Source: Galaxea fascicularis (Eukaryota; Cnidaria; Anthozoa; Scleractinia; Euphylliidae). Taken from it: 64,000 bases of DNA. The stretch lies in the NCBI GenBank assembly GCA_948470475.1, contig OX419337.1:5524574-5588573 (forward strand), in the 5' to 3' direction. The position numbers were made by a program, and so were the translations under genes. The notes under the pieces are model-generated. The model was not told the origin of the DNA. It was given only the letters and a program-made list of their open reading frames with translations, and searched no databases. This document shows, in pieces, positions 49,001 through 60,965 of this stretch (position 1 is the stretch's first letter; every line of letters begins with the position of its first letter).

Positions 49001-52000
49001 GCTAGAAAGTGGGACACCACCTTCCGTACTGCTAGCATTCGGATCGGTTTATTGAACACGAGGCCGTCACATAATTGTCAAAAAGATGTCCAAAATGAGT
49101 GGCAGTAAACTCTGTCAGAATGTGTCGGGACGCACCAGGTAACAAATACATAGAGGGATTCGTAACGGATTTCGTAATTTGATCTGATCATGTTACAGGC
49201 AGCAGGGTGTTCATGGTTTTTCCCTGTTATTTAGAGCGGTTTTCAATTACGTGTCAAAAGTAATTCGCGTTTTCTTTGGTTTTGCTTTTCTTCGCTCTGT
49301 GATTGGTTGACAAAATTAAACTTGCGCCACTTTGTCAGCCAATGAGAAGCAAAACCAAAACCAATCGTGAGCTGCGCGTGCGCATTTTCCCGCGCTTGGC
49401 GCCGGTTGCATGTAATTACTTCAAATTCTGATTGGTTCACTGAGCTGTCTTCGTCTGTTGTGATTGGTCAGAGTAATCGCTTTGGTTTTGGTTTTACGAT
49501 ACTCGATTGAAAACCATTCTACACGATACAGAATGTATGATATCGATACCGTCCACTGTTATCGTAAACTTAGTCAAGTTCCGACTGTGCAGCAGGTACG
49601 TGTTTAACATTATACCCCCTCTGTATGTTTTGTCAAAATTTATAGTTTGCACGCACTACAGTGACAAACGAGGATGGAACTTTAGAGACAAGTGACGATA
49701 GAGTTAGTAAAAGGTTTGTGGCCATACCGTCAACGTTACAAAACTTAACGCCTTGTTAAATTGCTTTCCCTATATTAGACCAGAGTTGAAGATTTTCCGT
49801 TTTAAATAATCCGTAAACCGAAGTCGGAATTGGCCACCAAAATACATCAAGAAGTGATGTTCTGAGGAGAGTTTAACTGGCCTTCCTAACAAAACCATGA
49901 TGTCAAAAGTCTAATTTCCACATTTCTTTACTTTGTGGCGTTGGAGAGAAATGAATTAGGATTTTGAATTTGAATCGTTTGTAAAAGATTGCAAGATCTT
50001 ATGCACTGGTTGAGAATTTTTTCAAATCGAGCAGTCCCAGAATGAATTTGTCGCTTACGAGACATTCTAAATACAAGTTTTACTTACGCAAAGGTTCAAG
50101 GTTAGAGTTTACATTGCTGAGGGAGATAGTTGGTCAAGAGTCACGGTGTATCACCAGAGCACTCGTTTTGAGAGGTTTTGCTTAACCGTACATTTTTTTT
50201 CCAAACGGAGTCAAGATAGCTGCTTTGAGGGCTATTAAATACATTACTGTACTTAGAACTCTTATATAAACTCAGTCCCTTTTGACGAGACCGCTCGTCA
50301 AGCGTAAGACGGGTTCTTACCGCTCCATTGTAAATGACGGATTGCTTCTTACCGTTACGAGCATTTCGTCTGAGTGACAGTTAACCCTTGTTATTATTCA
50401 GTCACTGTGATAATGTTCAACTATGGTCGTGTTGCACCCGATGTCCGTCGTACATACTCGACAGATATCCTGCGATAACTTGCACTTTGTTATCAGTGTT
50501 TTGAATAATTAAACAATTATCCTTCTCAGTCTTGCGCAATACATGTATCTCCTGATGTTAGCCCACTCGGCCTACGGCGAATCATTAGGCGATTTCGCAG
50601 GTTAACTGTAAACGGCCTACAATTGCGCTGCCAAGCGAGTTATCTGGTCTTAATAATCAATCAAACATTTTCGCGTCCCGATGGTTGGTCAAAAGGCATC
50701 TCCTTGCGCAGTTTACCCGAATATTCCCAGATAAAAACTGGGACATTACAAGTTTTATATTTGTCAGGAATACCTGCATGCACGGATAGTTCTTCTTGAA
50801 TATTATCTGTTCCTTTAAACGAATGTTTTAGGAGTTTTGAGATGAGTCAAGCGATTGGCCAAAGACCTCTTCCAGTTTTGTGCTATAGTTCCTTGTTTGC
50901 GATAGCAAAGGGGGGTGGGGGGTGGGGAGGTTACTCAGGTAGTCTCTACTATTGAGGGGAGGGTTGGCTTGTGAGGTTTGTTTTGTAATCAAACGTCGCG
51001 AAAAAGCCATGCATAGCTATATCACGAACGTTTTTCTTTTCCCTTATTCCAGCAAGTCCGCTTACCTTAACAAAGATAGCGTGTTTGTTTACAACAAAGT
51101 CGATTCTCACAGATCCGAATGAAAGATTATTTCTCCGTCATATTGGTTAGGGTTCGGGTAAAAATATATTGAAGACGTCTCTTTTGAATTAGGTCAACAA
51201 ACTCGCCCTTATAATTTGTCTACAGTCCCTTCAGGAGAACGGGAACGTTGTCGTGAGTCATACATGTCACCTCTCGTTGTGAACTAGATGCTGTTAAAGG
51301 GCTACAGTGTATGTCATGCTGACTTTACATTGTGGGGCTAAATTAAAACTAAGCACTCTCAATACCAAAATACTTCTAGAGGAAACCGAAAGAAAGAAGT
51401 GGAGCTATTTTCTTAAAAGAGTCTCAAACCATAATTCAATTTGGCTTTTTCTTACAACACACTTGAGAAAGGCTTGAAAATGTCGATGCAGTTTTTTAGC
51501 CAGCGAGGCCTTGAATCAATTGAATTATTAATTTGAGAGTCTTTGCTTTTGATATGGTTGTAAGCTTAAAAAAAAGCAAACAAACAAGTGACTTAGCTCC
51601 TTTAATGTGGACGAGTTTGCATGATGGCCAAGTAACCAGTTACGTAAGCTCGATTAGAATTTCGCTTTAGATACAGTATTAAGTGTAACCCTGCTTGCTG
51701 GCCTGATGTGTCCTTGTGTTACTTAAAGTGCTCATCCATATTGTTCACAAACATTCCAAACAGTTACGCCGTGCAACCATTCAACATCCAGTGACCGGAA
51801 ACCTTGAATATGCTGCCTACCGCATTAGCAAAAGGTTTGTTGGTGACTGAGGGTGAAAGGGGGCTGAACATCTTACGAATGTAGGAAGAAGTGAATGAGT
51901 AAGAAATGAAGTTGTTGAATGGAAGATGAATGGGAGATGTCGTGTGAACGAAGAGCTGGGAAGTACCCAACGAACGCACAAAATGAATAGAATGAGGGAG

Positions 52001-53875
52001 TGAGCGTGTGGACAAACTGAAAAATTACCACAAAACGAGGGAAGTAAAGGTCAACGAAAGAAAGACATGCATAAATTGGTTGGTTGACTGACTGACTGAC
52101 TGACGGACGGACGGACTGATTGATTGATTGATTGATTGGCTGGTTGAATGAATGAATTGAAATGAATGAACAATCGAACGTTCTGTTTGTTTGGCTTCTT
52201 ACATTAAGACCTATTTTAAAAGAACACATCCTTTTGTGTTTGCGACTTTAAATGATCACTTGAAGGTTATTTAAAGACTGTTTTGATGCATTTGTAACTT
52301 GGAACTAACTTAAACAGAAAATGACAGTGAACTGAATATAACAATTAATAGCTCTTTGTCGGTAGCAGCATGTAACATTTTAATGATAACATTTTACTTC
52401 ACACTCTAACTTGTTTAATATGCCAAGCGCCCACAGTAGTCAGGGCTGTGCTCAAGTGGTGCCCGGTCGCCCCTGGTGACGAGGACTGGGCGCCCAGGAT
52501 TTCAAGGGCTTAGGGATTTTGGCCCCCCTTTGTTTTTTTCTTAGAGCACAGCATGGTAGTTTATAACGAACTCCAGTCGGTTTGAATATAACGAGATGAT
52601 CGGAAACCCAAACTTATTAACTGTAATAACTAATATTTGAAGAAGTGAATTTAGATCCTGAACTCATGGGACTTTAAGGTTAACTGCACCTAAATTTCGA
52701 GCGCTAATATCGCGGTAAATAATCTAATAATATAAAGAAGCAAAATTGCTGTATTTTTCTAAGTAAAGACACCAAACGGTACCGGTAACTTTCAAGAAAA
52801 TTCGAAAAACATCGAAAGGATTTCTTTACTTAGGTCCAGGTACTAAAAGCGCCGCGAGGAATTCCTGTCTTTATAAACCGAAGTAAAATCTTTCTAAATC
52901 TTGACTCGTTTGAACCCAAATGAATCTTACGTTTTGAATTGACACTTAAATGACAGTTTTGTAGTTTTTCTTGGTTATATTAATTTTTCCCAGTTTGGAA
53001 AATATGAATTAAAATCAGCGCCCCTATGCATTTATTATGTTTACCATACGTGTGTTCATTTGTTCATTCAATTCACCTTTTTTCTTGCTTGTATTTTTTT
53101 CTCGTGTAGATTAGTTATTCCTCTGTGAAGACAAGCAAAAACAAAACACTGCGATTATGTTGTTTTATCATTTTGTGATGTCTGCCTGTTAAAATGGGAA
53201 TTCCAAAGTTGGAGATACGATAATCTTGTACAAACATTGTTGAGAAAACAGCCGAAAAAACGGTTGCGACGCATGAGCCTTAACAATGTCACGTGACATA
53301 ACTTACTGTCCTCTTCCTCTTTCACCATTGGATGGTGCAAAACGATTAAAAAGTTGACTTCAGCAATGCTTGACCTTAACTTTTTAACACTGAACTAGTC
53401 CATGGCTTGGGCTAGTGGAGTCTAAAATATATTACCCAAATGGTGTCATTTGGTGGCCGAGCATCGAATCCCTTTCAAGACCACTATTGCGATTACCAAG
53501 CTTGCTTCAGTGGAATATCTCTTCATCAATACTATCTACGCTGTACAAAACCTCTTCCATTACAAGTAGCCCAGTGACCAGTGGTTCTCCAATTTTCCTA
53601 GCCCAAACCAAATTTCTACCAGTCCTGGCGAGTGGAGTATCACTAAGGTGGAGCTCTATTCGGAGGACGGAGTTGCATGGGTTTGTAAATTCCGTTGCTT
53701 ACTCAGTTGTATACGCCTGGAAACACTTCGAAGTGCAGTTTTCTCAACATCTTTGTCCAAGATTGCAGCTCAGTAGAGCCTGATTTGGCTGTGATTGTTA
53801 TAAGTATCACAAATTTTGGACGGTCCGGAACAGTCTTTGTTTTTGCTCAAGCTATTGGGATTTGCGTTCTATTGG

Positions 53876-53910
<35 letters not shown>

Positions 53911-56900
53911 CTTATCTGTTTACGACTTTTTGTATGCGAAGTGGTGTTGAGTTGTTTACTTAACGTCATTTTGTTTGTCTGAATTGCCATTTTATTTTTT
54001 ATTTTTGTGTACTCACTGTGGCTGTTTATTTATTTATTTATTTATTTTTACTCTCTGCAAGTGGTTGGTTAAAGGATGAGGATCATGAGGTCATCAGGCG
54101 AGTGAGTCTGCGGATTGAAGACGTGACGGGGCTTACGATGGACACTGCTGAAGAACTTCAGGTGTGAATTAATAAACTGGACAAGAAAAGGCGAAAGTGA
54201 TGTTTAAGTCCAAAAATTGAGTCGAATTCGTTTGAACTTGGCAGTAGAGTTGCACTTCTCGAGAACGACTAACTTGGCATACAGATTCCTTATAACTTGT
54301 GTCCCTTGTAATCTACATTCGGCGACCAAATCAAACGAAAGGACTGTGAATGATTTCTTTTGAGAGTAAATTTACAAAACTTTCATATGCTATATAACTG
54401 CGAGACATTATGACCATAAAACGTTGTTAGCAGTATTGTAGGCATTCGCTTACAGAAACTCTGCTTTGTAATCTACGACGTTCAACCAATCAGTTTACGC
54501 GCCTCGAAAGGGGTAGTTTCTGCAGAAGCACTGCTTTAGGTGACAATATCCAGAAATATTTATCATTTGGTATATTTTTTTAATCAGCTTTAGGTTCCAA
54601 TTGTGACGCGCTCCCAGTTTCTCCTTACGATATCAAAGCTTGAAAAAACGTGGAGGTCATGAAATTATCACGAAAGACAGCGTCTTCATGTGAAAAACAA
54701 ATTCTTCTTATTAGTCCATGATACTGAGGAGAATATATTTGTCAGTATTGGGGCTGTGCGAGAGAAGATGTGAACAGTTGACCTTGGGTTGGTGCTTCAC
54801 ATAGGGATAACCTCACTGCACCTTTCCCCCTTGGACAGAATTCCAAGAAAATTAGTATGAGTTAAGATCAGACATGGTTTGATGCTACTCTGGTTTGAAA
54901 ATTGATGAATGTAACTTAAAAAGTTACAATTCACGGCCCTGATCAGTTACCCCTATGGCATGGTCATCATATGTTGGTAATATCGTTCGTTTGACTTTTG
55001 ATAGATTGTGAACTACGGAATAGCCGGGCACTATGAACCGCATTTTGACTTCGCACGGGTAAGAAACGAGATTAGTTTGCAGTAAATCAGGTCATGAGCG
55101 TAGGGGTATTGACAATTGTCAAGAAAACAAATCAGTCCATGATCTTCGGTACCGAGAGGTCGGATCCATCAATAACTGAGGTTCTGAATTGTGGAGTGAT
55201 AAAATTTGGTAAAAAAAAAAAAACATATGAACTTTGTAAACGGATTGCAATGTTTTTTTCCTTATTTATTCATTTTATTTTATTTTAGTTATGTTCTTTT
55301 TTCCTTTTTCGTAATTCTTTCATCATTCTTTTTGTTTTGATGTTTGAATTTATAGGATAACGAAGACAAGTTTTCGTCATTAGGCACTGGGAACAGAATT
55401 GCCACATTCTTGGCTTATGTAAGTCGAGTTCCTATTTCCAGTTTTTCAGTGCTTTATCACAAACGGTGCTTCCGACTGGTGGCAATTATTTGACTCGCAT
55501 ACCACGATAACCCTTCAGTGGGAGCCAAGTTTAATCCTTTGGTTTTTTACGGAATCATTGACCTCCTTAGTGTTTTGCGTGATAGTTTCAAGGTGGAAAA
55601 ACGTTTGATAGCCCGAAACGTATGCTTTCGTTTGGAAGAGGGGAATTACGCGGGGAAGCTGCGTTCACGAGGCGCAAAGCGCCGAGAAGATAATATATGG
55701 GCCCACGAATGCTAAACCTCAGTTCCGTGCTGTGCTGTCGCCAGTGAAACCACGCTTTTCCTGAGCCAATCGGAGTTGTTGTTTCATGTCGGCTGGGAAA
55801 CCACGCTTTTCGTAAGCCAATCACAGTTTTTGTTTCATTTGATGAACCAATCAACGAACTAGGACAAATTCTGTCCCAACTTGATGACATGGAAACTAAT
55901 TTCTCGGCTCCTGCGACCAGAGGACTGTCTGTCGCCTTCTACTTTTGTTTTCAGGGATACTTACTCTTTCAACGGGCCTCTGGAGCCAGGGTACCCGAAA
56001 CACTGAAGTAGGAGAGATTCAAATGTGACCTTGAACTCAACAAGTGACCGGAAAGCCATCGGAGATTTGTTTTTTCTTGTGTTCTTCGTCAAACTGTATT
56101 GAACGTGGGAGTAACAAGAGGGAAATATAAGGCAGTGTTTGATTACAGTATTGTGTGTGTTGTTTGTAGATGAGTGATGTTGAAGCCGGTGGAGGGACTG
56201 TGTTCACACAGGTTGGAACAACACTATTCCCCACCAAGGTGAGAGCTGAGCAAAGCTGCTTTTACGTTTGGCAAATTAAAGGAAAAGGTGGTTAGCTTAT
56301 GTTTAGCTCGACAGGGTGTAGGGTGGTTGTCGATCAAGCCTCGAAAATTACTGTACACCTGGAACCGATTTAACAACGTTAACTTACAGAATTCTCATCA
56401 TTGTCATCGTAGCCGTTATTTTATTGATGTTTTCGCAAAAATCGCCTTCAGGTTTTAATAATAGGCATAACATAGAATTACAATAAACTGCTGGCATTCT
56501 GATTTCAGGATGTCGATGACGTTTTCTCACCTCATTCTTGCCGCGTTGTTGATAGCTCGCCCACTTGAGGATCCAGCCAGAGAATAATGATAGTCTATTA
56601 AAATGGCTACGTTATTTTTTTTTTCTGCCTATTCAGGGAGACGCGGCCTTCTGGTGGAACTTAAAGCGCAGTGGTGATGGTGATGACAGCACGAGACACG
56701 CTGGGTGCCCTGTGCTGGTAGGCAGTAAGTGGGGTGAGTATTTCTCGGGGTGATAATTTGACGGATAGACCGTTAGAAAAGTGATGGGAGGGGTGGGGAG
56801 AAGCCTAAAAGAAAAGAAATGCAGAGGGGTCCACGGCCAGAAAATTCCTGCATAAACAAATGGTTCGTGCAAGCTAAAATACTCCCCCCCCCCCCCCCAT

Positions 56901-57440
56901 CACTTCTTAAAGGTCCATCCGTAATGATAATAAGAACAATTTTATCCATCTATTGCGCATGTTCCGTAGCAAGAGGTTCGCATGCAGCGTCACACACTGT
57001 ACCACAAATTTCACTGCCTTGGTAGAGTAGTTTCAAACAAAACCGGACCGTACTGTGGTGCGTGGTTATTCAGAAGGAAGGCGTCTTGAGACACATGCCG
57101 TGCACTTCGCCAGAACCACTTCGTAAAAGATATTCACTTGCAGAAAACCTATTTCAAAGATTGTATTTTCCTTGGCATCATTCACGAGTAGATAAATCCC
57201 GTAATCACCTTCATCCAGGTTACTGTGACATTAACGAGTGAATAAGTTCCATATTACACTCAGATATTAACACAGTAATTATATGTCCTGTTTTTTTGTC
57301 TTCGCGGGTAGATAATTTCCGTATTTACTATTGGCCTATTTTTAAAAGTTCACGTTATTGTGTTTTCAGTGGCAAACAAGTGGATTCACGAACGAGGCCA
57401 AGAGTTTAGGCGGCCCTGTGCTCTTTCACGCCATGAGTGA
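37013..57440 (+). CDS. P4HA: Prolyl 4-hydroxylase subunit alpha, paralogue B (539 residues)
   Basis: Twelve plus-strand exons join in frame: 37013-37355, 38156-38484, 39480-39531, 44801-45000, 46191-46361, 51764-51834, 54062-54161, 55005-55058, 55356-55418, 56170-56238, 56637-56733, 57370-57440. Start: the first ATG, at 37013, gives a signal-peptide-like hydrophobic stretch; the in-frame TTG upstream is unlikely. The domain order is N-terminal helical dimerisation region, peptide-substrate region (LLRLQDTYQL), LCRG and MTCWYYN cysteines, then the Fe(II)/2-oxoglutarate domain. H435 and D437 (YEPHFDFAR), H505 (RHAGCPVL) and K515 (GSKW) are all present, followed by WIHERGQEFRRPC. This copy is closer to the family consensus than paralogue A. 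The last seven exons match paralogue A in size and phase except for one codon, proving common descent. Exon 2 here corresponds to two exons in paralogue A. Introns are expanded by minisatellites, a SINE and MITEs. Confidence 0.92.
39714..40105. repeat. GGGTAG/GGGTG-rich minisatellite (intron 3 of P4HA paralogue B)
   Basis: Imperfect units of roughly 50-60 bp combine tgtatgttggagtggggtgtgttga with taggGtagggtgggtg blocks. The G-rich strand is the transcribed (plus) sense, with many closely spaced GGG runs and a G9-10 tract near 40030, so G-quadruplexes are plausible. The minus strand is open in three frames as Pro/Thr/His-rich translations, which is a property of the repeat. Confidence 0.85.
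41374..44340. repeat. 27-bp minisatellite with higher-order structure (intron 3 of P4HA paralogue B)
   Basis: Near-uniform 27-bp units of the form ttgtaacccaggttgtaa + tgaggtctg fill 41374 to about 43740, about 88 units by length. Degenerate gtttgtaatgtcaggtac-type units continue to about 44340. Each unit contains two half-copies of gttgtaa. Variant marks recur about 495-522 bp apart: tattgctggt at 42401 and 42896, gttttaccgg at 42614 and 43136. That shows block duplication. Because 27 is a multiple of three and the unit lacks stops in several frames, long ORFs appear on both strands (CNPGCNEVC on plus, YNPGYNGPH on minus); they are not good gene candidates. Confidence 0.95.
44355..44502. mobile_element. 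148-bp MITE at the edge of the minisatellite
   Basis: The arms catgactgagtgagaagggg... and the inverted ...ccccttctcactcggtcatg match for about 58 bp with a few differences. They include tctattcttg, ttgatgtca and caaatcagtttttgaca words. The loop is short and no coding capacity remains. It directly follows the degenerate end of the 27-bp array. Confidence 0.8.
45591..46117. mobile_element. MITE interrupted by a SINE
   Basis: The left end, ctgtgctctag, and the right end, ttagagcacag, are inverted repeats. The uninterrupted relative at 52444-52552 has the same ends and shared gcgcc(t/c)gg, gccc(t/a)gga and ctcaagggttt-type words. The SINE at 45838-46055 splits it. It lies in intron 4 of P4HA paralogue B. 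Confidence 0.55.
45838..46055 (-). mobile_element. tRNA-derived SINE with 14-bp target duplication
   Basis: A tRNA-like head lies on the minus strand at 45966-46038. It has a 7-bp acceptor stem (GATCTCG pairing with CGAGGTC), an A box-like TAGCTTAGTCGG, a B box GGTTTGATTCC, and an arginine-UCU-like anticodon loop with mismatches in its stem. A non-tRNA tail follows. The insertion is bounded by exact direct repeats TGTCTGGCTAAAAG (45824-45837 and 46056-46069), as made by LINE-type target-primed insertion. Confidence 0.75.
48151..48363. mobile_element. MITE with TAGAGTGGT termini
   Basis: The left end, TAGAGTGGTTTTCA, and the right end, reverse-complementing to TAGAGTGGTAATCAATTG, are inverted repeats. 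The interior carries ctgattggtcag and caaccaatagg. It looks related to the CCAAT-rich elements at 27531 and 49232. It lies in intron 5 of P4HA paralogue B. Confidence 0.6.
49232..49521. mobile_element. CCAAT-rich MITE, better preserved copy
   Basis: The ends are TAGAGCGGTTTTCAATT and, inverted, TAGAATGGTTTTCAAT. The interior has several CCAAT or ATTGG words (tgattggttgac, cagccaatgag, accaatcgtgag, ctgattggttcac, gtgattggtcag) and the palindromic ggcgcc. The diverged copy at 27531-27770 shares the same order of words in the opposite orientation. Confidence 0.75.
52082..52166. repeat. Tetranucleotide microsatellite (GACT/GACG/GATT/GAAT)
   Basis: Successive runs of ctga, cgga, ttga and gaat tetranucleotides show step-wise variation of one ancestral repeat. 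In intron 6 of P4HA paralogue B. Confidence 0.9.
52444..52552. mobile_element. 109-bp MITE, uninterrupted relative of 45591-46117
   Basis: The left end, ggctgtgctcaag, and the right end, cttagagcacagc, are inverted repeats. The interior has gtgcccggtcgcccctgg and ggcccccctttg. It supports the claim that the 45591-46117 element was split by a SINE. Confidence 0.6.
53876..54050. repeat. Two (TTTA)n microsatellites
   Basis: (TTTA)n runs occur at about 53876-53910 and 54024-54047. The second ends 14 bp before the 3' splice site of the exon at 54062-54161 and could form part of its pyrimidine tract. Confidence 0.85.
55746..55847. repeat. Two-copy 51-bp tandem repeat
   Basis: Copies start gaaaccacgcttttc and continue with gagccaatcgga/aagccaatcaca and gtttcat. 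They differ at several positions, so the duplication is old. Intronic. Confidence 0.75.
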
Positions 57441-57638
57441 TACCGCTGACAATAGCATCGGCTCATAAATGCCATGTCAAGTTTAAAATTAACTTGTATT
57501 TGTAAATGTCGTTTGTACTTCGCTTATCAGATAGGTGCTGTTGGTTAGTTTTCAGCCTGAGTTATGATCTTGATGGTGAAGAAAAGGAAAAGGTGTAAGT
57601 CGGTGAAAAAAATGCCGTCCCAGGCCAACCAAGACAGA

Positions 57639-57644
57639 AATAAA
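57639..57644 (+). terminator. Candidate poly(A) signal for P4HA paralogue B
   Basis: AATAAA lies 199 nt after the stop codon at 57440. A second occurs near 57790. The distance suits a normal 3' UTR; which one is used cannot be told from sequence alone. Confidence 0.4.
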
Positions 57645-58150
57645 TAGATTCCAAATGATCAACAATTTTTCTAAGAAGCAATATATGAAGAGTAAATTCT
57701 ATAATATAGCAATTAGCCGTACTCAACTGAATAGTTAACGAATATTTTCTGATGCTTTGTACCTTAAAAATGGCAAGTTTCCATTGACTGGAAATAAATT
57801 TTATATGCTACTCGTTGTCGCCAAATGTTTTAAAGGGTCAAAACTCCTTAACACCTAAGAGTGATCAACGTGTAATTTCTCTTCACAATTTCGATACATT
57901 ATAAAGCAAATAGGTGATGAGAGTAGACAAATTTATCAGTTGGACAAGGAAATATATGGAAGCTTGAAGGGAGAATTGCTAGTCAGATCTTGGGAGTTAA
58001 GGGGTGAACTTTTACATGTAACCGGCACGAGTGCTATTTCACCCTTCGGCCCCAACTACAGGAGAGGCTGGATCGATGGCAAACGTTACTGTTTACTTTT
58101 ACTTTCGAAATTTCAATACTGAGATGAAAACTGTTGAGGAAAGCGGAGTA

Positions 58151-58418
58151 AAGCCCGCCGCACACTTGAGGAAAGAGCTGAGCAAAATTCCTCGCGAGGC
58201 AGTTAGCTCAGCCATTTCCTCACGTGTGCAGCAAATTTTCGATGAGAAATTCGCCTTGCGAAGCGATGAGGAAAATATCAAACATGTATGATATTGTCCT
58301 CACGGCCTCGCGAGGCGAATTTCTCACCGAAAATTTGCCGCACACGTGAGGAAACGGCTGAGCTAACTGCCTCGCGAGGAATTTTGCTCAGCTCTTTCCT
58401 CACGTGTGCGGCGGGCTT
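58151..58418. mobile_element. Palindromic MITE, 268 bp
   Basis: The left end, aagcccgccgcacac, and the right end, gtgtgcggcgggctt, are inverted. Arms of about 120 bp match with scattered differences and repeat blocks such as cctcgcgaggca and cacgtgtgc. Because the arms mirror each other, both strands translate the same peptide (RKELSKIPREAVSSA), an effect of the palindrome and not a gene. Confidence 0.85.
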
Positions 58419-60779
58419 AAGTAGCGAGTAAGAAAAAACGGAGATTTCATTCACACTTCTTTCTTGAATTAACCGTAAATGCCTCTTACGACGCACACTT
58501 TGTTTTAGACGTTGTGCAGTCTCGGCTCGCATATCTCGAGGAAAGTAAGACGAGAAAAACACGCGAGCGAGCGCGTAAAATTGCACCTGCGTAACGCGTT
58601 TTCGCGCGGGCGGAACGCTCGCGCTTGCGTGTTTTTCTTGTCAGTTTCTGTATCCCGGCCTAACAGAAATAAGGGACTACTCGCGGTCCAATCTACTGGA
58701 ACAATAAGCCTCTCTGTTAAATGGGCGGTACCTTTTACAAAACCTTTTTAAACTCCCACGAACAGCGCAGTCATTGCAATACATCGGGAGTCCGGCTTCT
58801 CCTGACTGAAATCATGGAAAAAATGATTAACCGCTGCGGTGTTACCTCGTCAATTTTGGGCGCAATGCTATAATGAACCACAACTTTTCTAGAATTTTGG
58901 TGGGAAAAATTCTATAACTCTTAGAATTTTAACTTTTCTAAATTTTTGGTGGGCAAGTATTCACTGACTTCAACCTCGTTCCCAGTGGAGAAAAGTCGTG
59001 GAAACGAGGTTACACTGACTTGGTAAATCCCAGTTGTCAAGGAATGCCTTCTGTAACACATCCTTCTATGTCTTGATTAAAGTAATCACCCCTGGGTATT
59101 TATAAGCGCTGAATAGCTTTCTTTTAACGTTACAGACAATTCAGTTTCCCCCTTTTTTTAGGAAAATATGCCCCGCTTAAGACAACCGTAATCGTTCTTG
59201 TTGACAACGCCCTGAATACGATACTGTATCAGGTCGCACGTCTCGTTAATGTTTTATTGAATCGAGGTTTAGTTTTAAGGCTTTTGGTATGATGCCATAT
59301 ACCATGCAGTCCGACACTATCACCTAAAGGCATGCCTGGCCGGACATAAGTGAAGAAAATAAAGAAAGAAATAAAGAAACAGGTGCATGGACTCTTGAAA
59401 TGTAGGATTATTTGTTATTAATCCACCATTCCTTATCTCATACCTTCCCTTATATCAGCGTCAACCTGCTTCCCTCAGATAATATTACACTCTAACTTCC
59501 AGACGATGCTAAGATAACTCCAGCCAAAGTATTTATCGAGCACTTGCAACGCCCTTCGTTTGGCGGGGCTCACAATTGCGCGTTATTATTATTTTTTTAT
59601 TTTTATCGAACTGAGAAACAAAGGAGTGCACTGACGTTAAGTTAAGAAAGTGTGTGTGGGGGTGGGGGTGGCGGTGGGAGAGGAGGGCGGGCTTAGCTGC
59701 AGAAAGAAAATAAGAAACGACGTAACCTATTTTCGAACAAAGGTCAGCGTTAAAGCTCATCCTGTTTTCCTGGAGAAAACGATAGAAACTCGACTTGCAC
59801 CCTGGTTACATCAGCTCAAAACGCCTATCCTCGCCACTTTCATTTGCTTTGGTGTAACTGTTTTGTTTTATCGTTATTTGTACTTTGTGGTAAAAGAAAT
59901 AAATATGAAATATATCCCCCTCTTCCCCTTACCTTGATCTAAAACAGAACGACTTCATGGGAGGCAAAATAACAATTCCGTGACCACAATGTTGGGCCAT
60001 TTCAAACTTAGACATGCATTCCCGTCTGTGGTGAAACTTTCCACTAGTCTAAGAAACAAATACTCCCCGCTTCAAATAGGAAGGTTCATTTTCTTTTCAA
60101 GGGTTTTCAGGAAATGCCGATTTATTTTGATGCACATGGAAGCATTTTAGGAGCAATTACCAGGAAACATTATGTTAGATCCGCTGGAGATCCTACGTTG
60201 ACTGTCCGAAATGATATTTACCAGTGCTTTAGGCTGCTATATCCTCTGGTCACGTCGTGTGAATAATTTCTCTTAACAGAAAATTACAGATTGACTAACT
60301 GTCTTATAAAGTCTTACATAGCTTTTTTCATCATTATTACTTTTTTATTTGCTGTGTAAAACAAATTGCGATAGTGATCAAAGGGTGTACATATAACGGC
60401 CAAAAACAAATAATCTTGGCTCTACACGTCATTAATGGGACATTGTTTGTTCGCTGTTTTAGCTGTGTCAATACAGCAAAAAACCGACTTTGCTTTCCTG
60501 TCATTCAGTAATTAAAAGAAACTAAATCACTTTTGCCGCCCTGTTCCGTTTCTCAATAAACTCCCAAGCGAAAAAGAGATAGACTAGCAAAATACCGTAA
60601 ATAATTATAAAACAGACTTAAGACCGAAGTGCGGAGAGGATTGTCACTCAGTGTTGAGAACAACTTGGATGTAGGCTCCCTGGCAATTGATGTGAAGAGC
60701 TATCGGTGTCAAAAGAATTACCGGTAGCTATCGGGGGTCAAATCAATCGACTTAGTATTGTCTTTGTACCGCGAAAGCT

Positions 60780-60905
60780 GATCGTTGATTGGTGTAGAAA
60801 GTGACAGCTGTCGGCCATCATGGACATGTATCGGAACTCGTTAATGAGCCCTGATTGGTGGGGCGGAGCTTGTGGCACTTAAGGAATTCATAGAAAGCGA
60901 ACACA
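60780..60905 (+). promoter_or_regulatory. Promoter-like region of the bHLH gene
   Basis: Two inverted CCAAT boxes (gattgg near 60788 and 60853), a GC box (ggggcgg at 60860-60866) and an E-box CAGCTG (60805-60810) lie 60-180 bp before the ATG. The E-box could allow bHLH auto- or cross-regulation (inference). No TATA box is seen. Confidence 0.4.
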
Positions 60906-60965
60906 AGATATCTTAGTTACACAGAAGAAAAAGGAACCCGCACTGACACGAGCAATAAATCATCA

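Larger units (their letters stand above)
57441..60965. other. Intergenic, P4HA paralogue B to bHLH gene
   Basis: It holds the 3' UTR signals of P4HA paralogue B, the palindromic MITE at 58151-58418, a GT-rich run near 59650-59690, and the promoter-like region of the bHLH gene at its right end. Open frames at 57940-58122, 58512-58751 and 59650-59937 show no recognisable domains. Confidence 0.5.
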
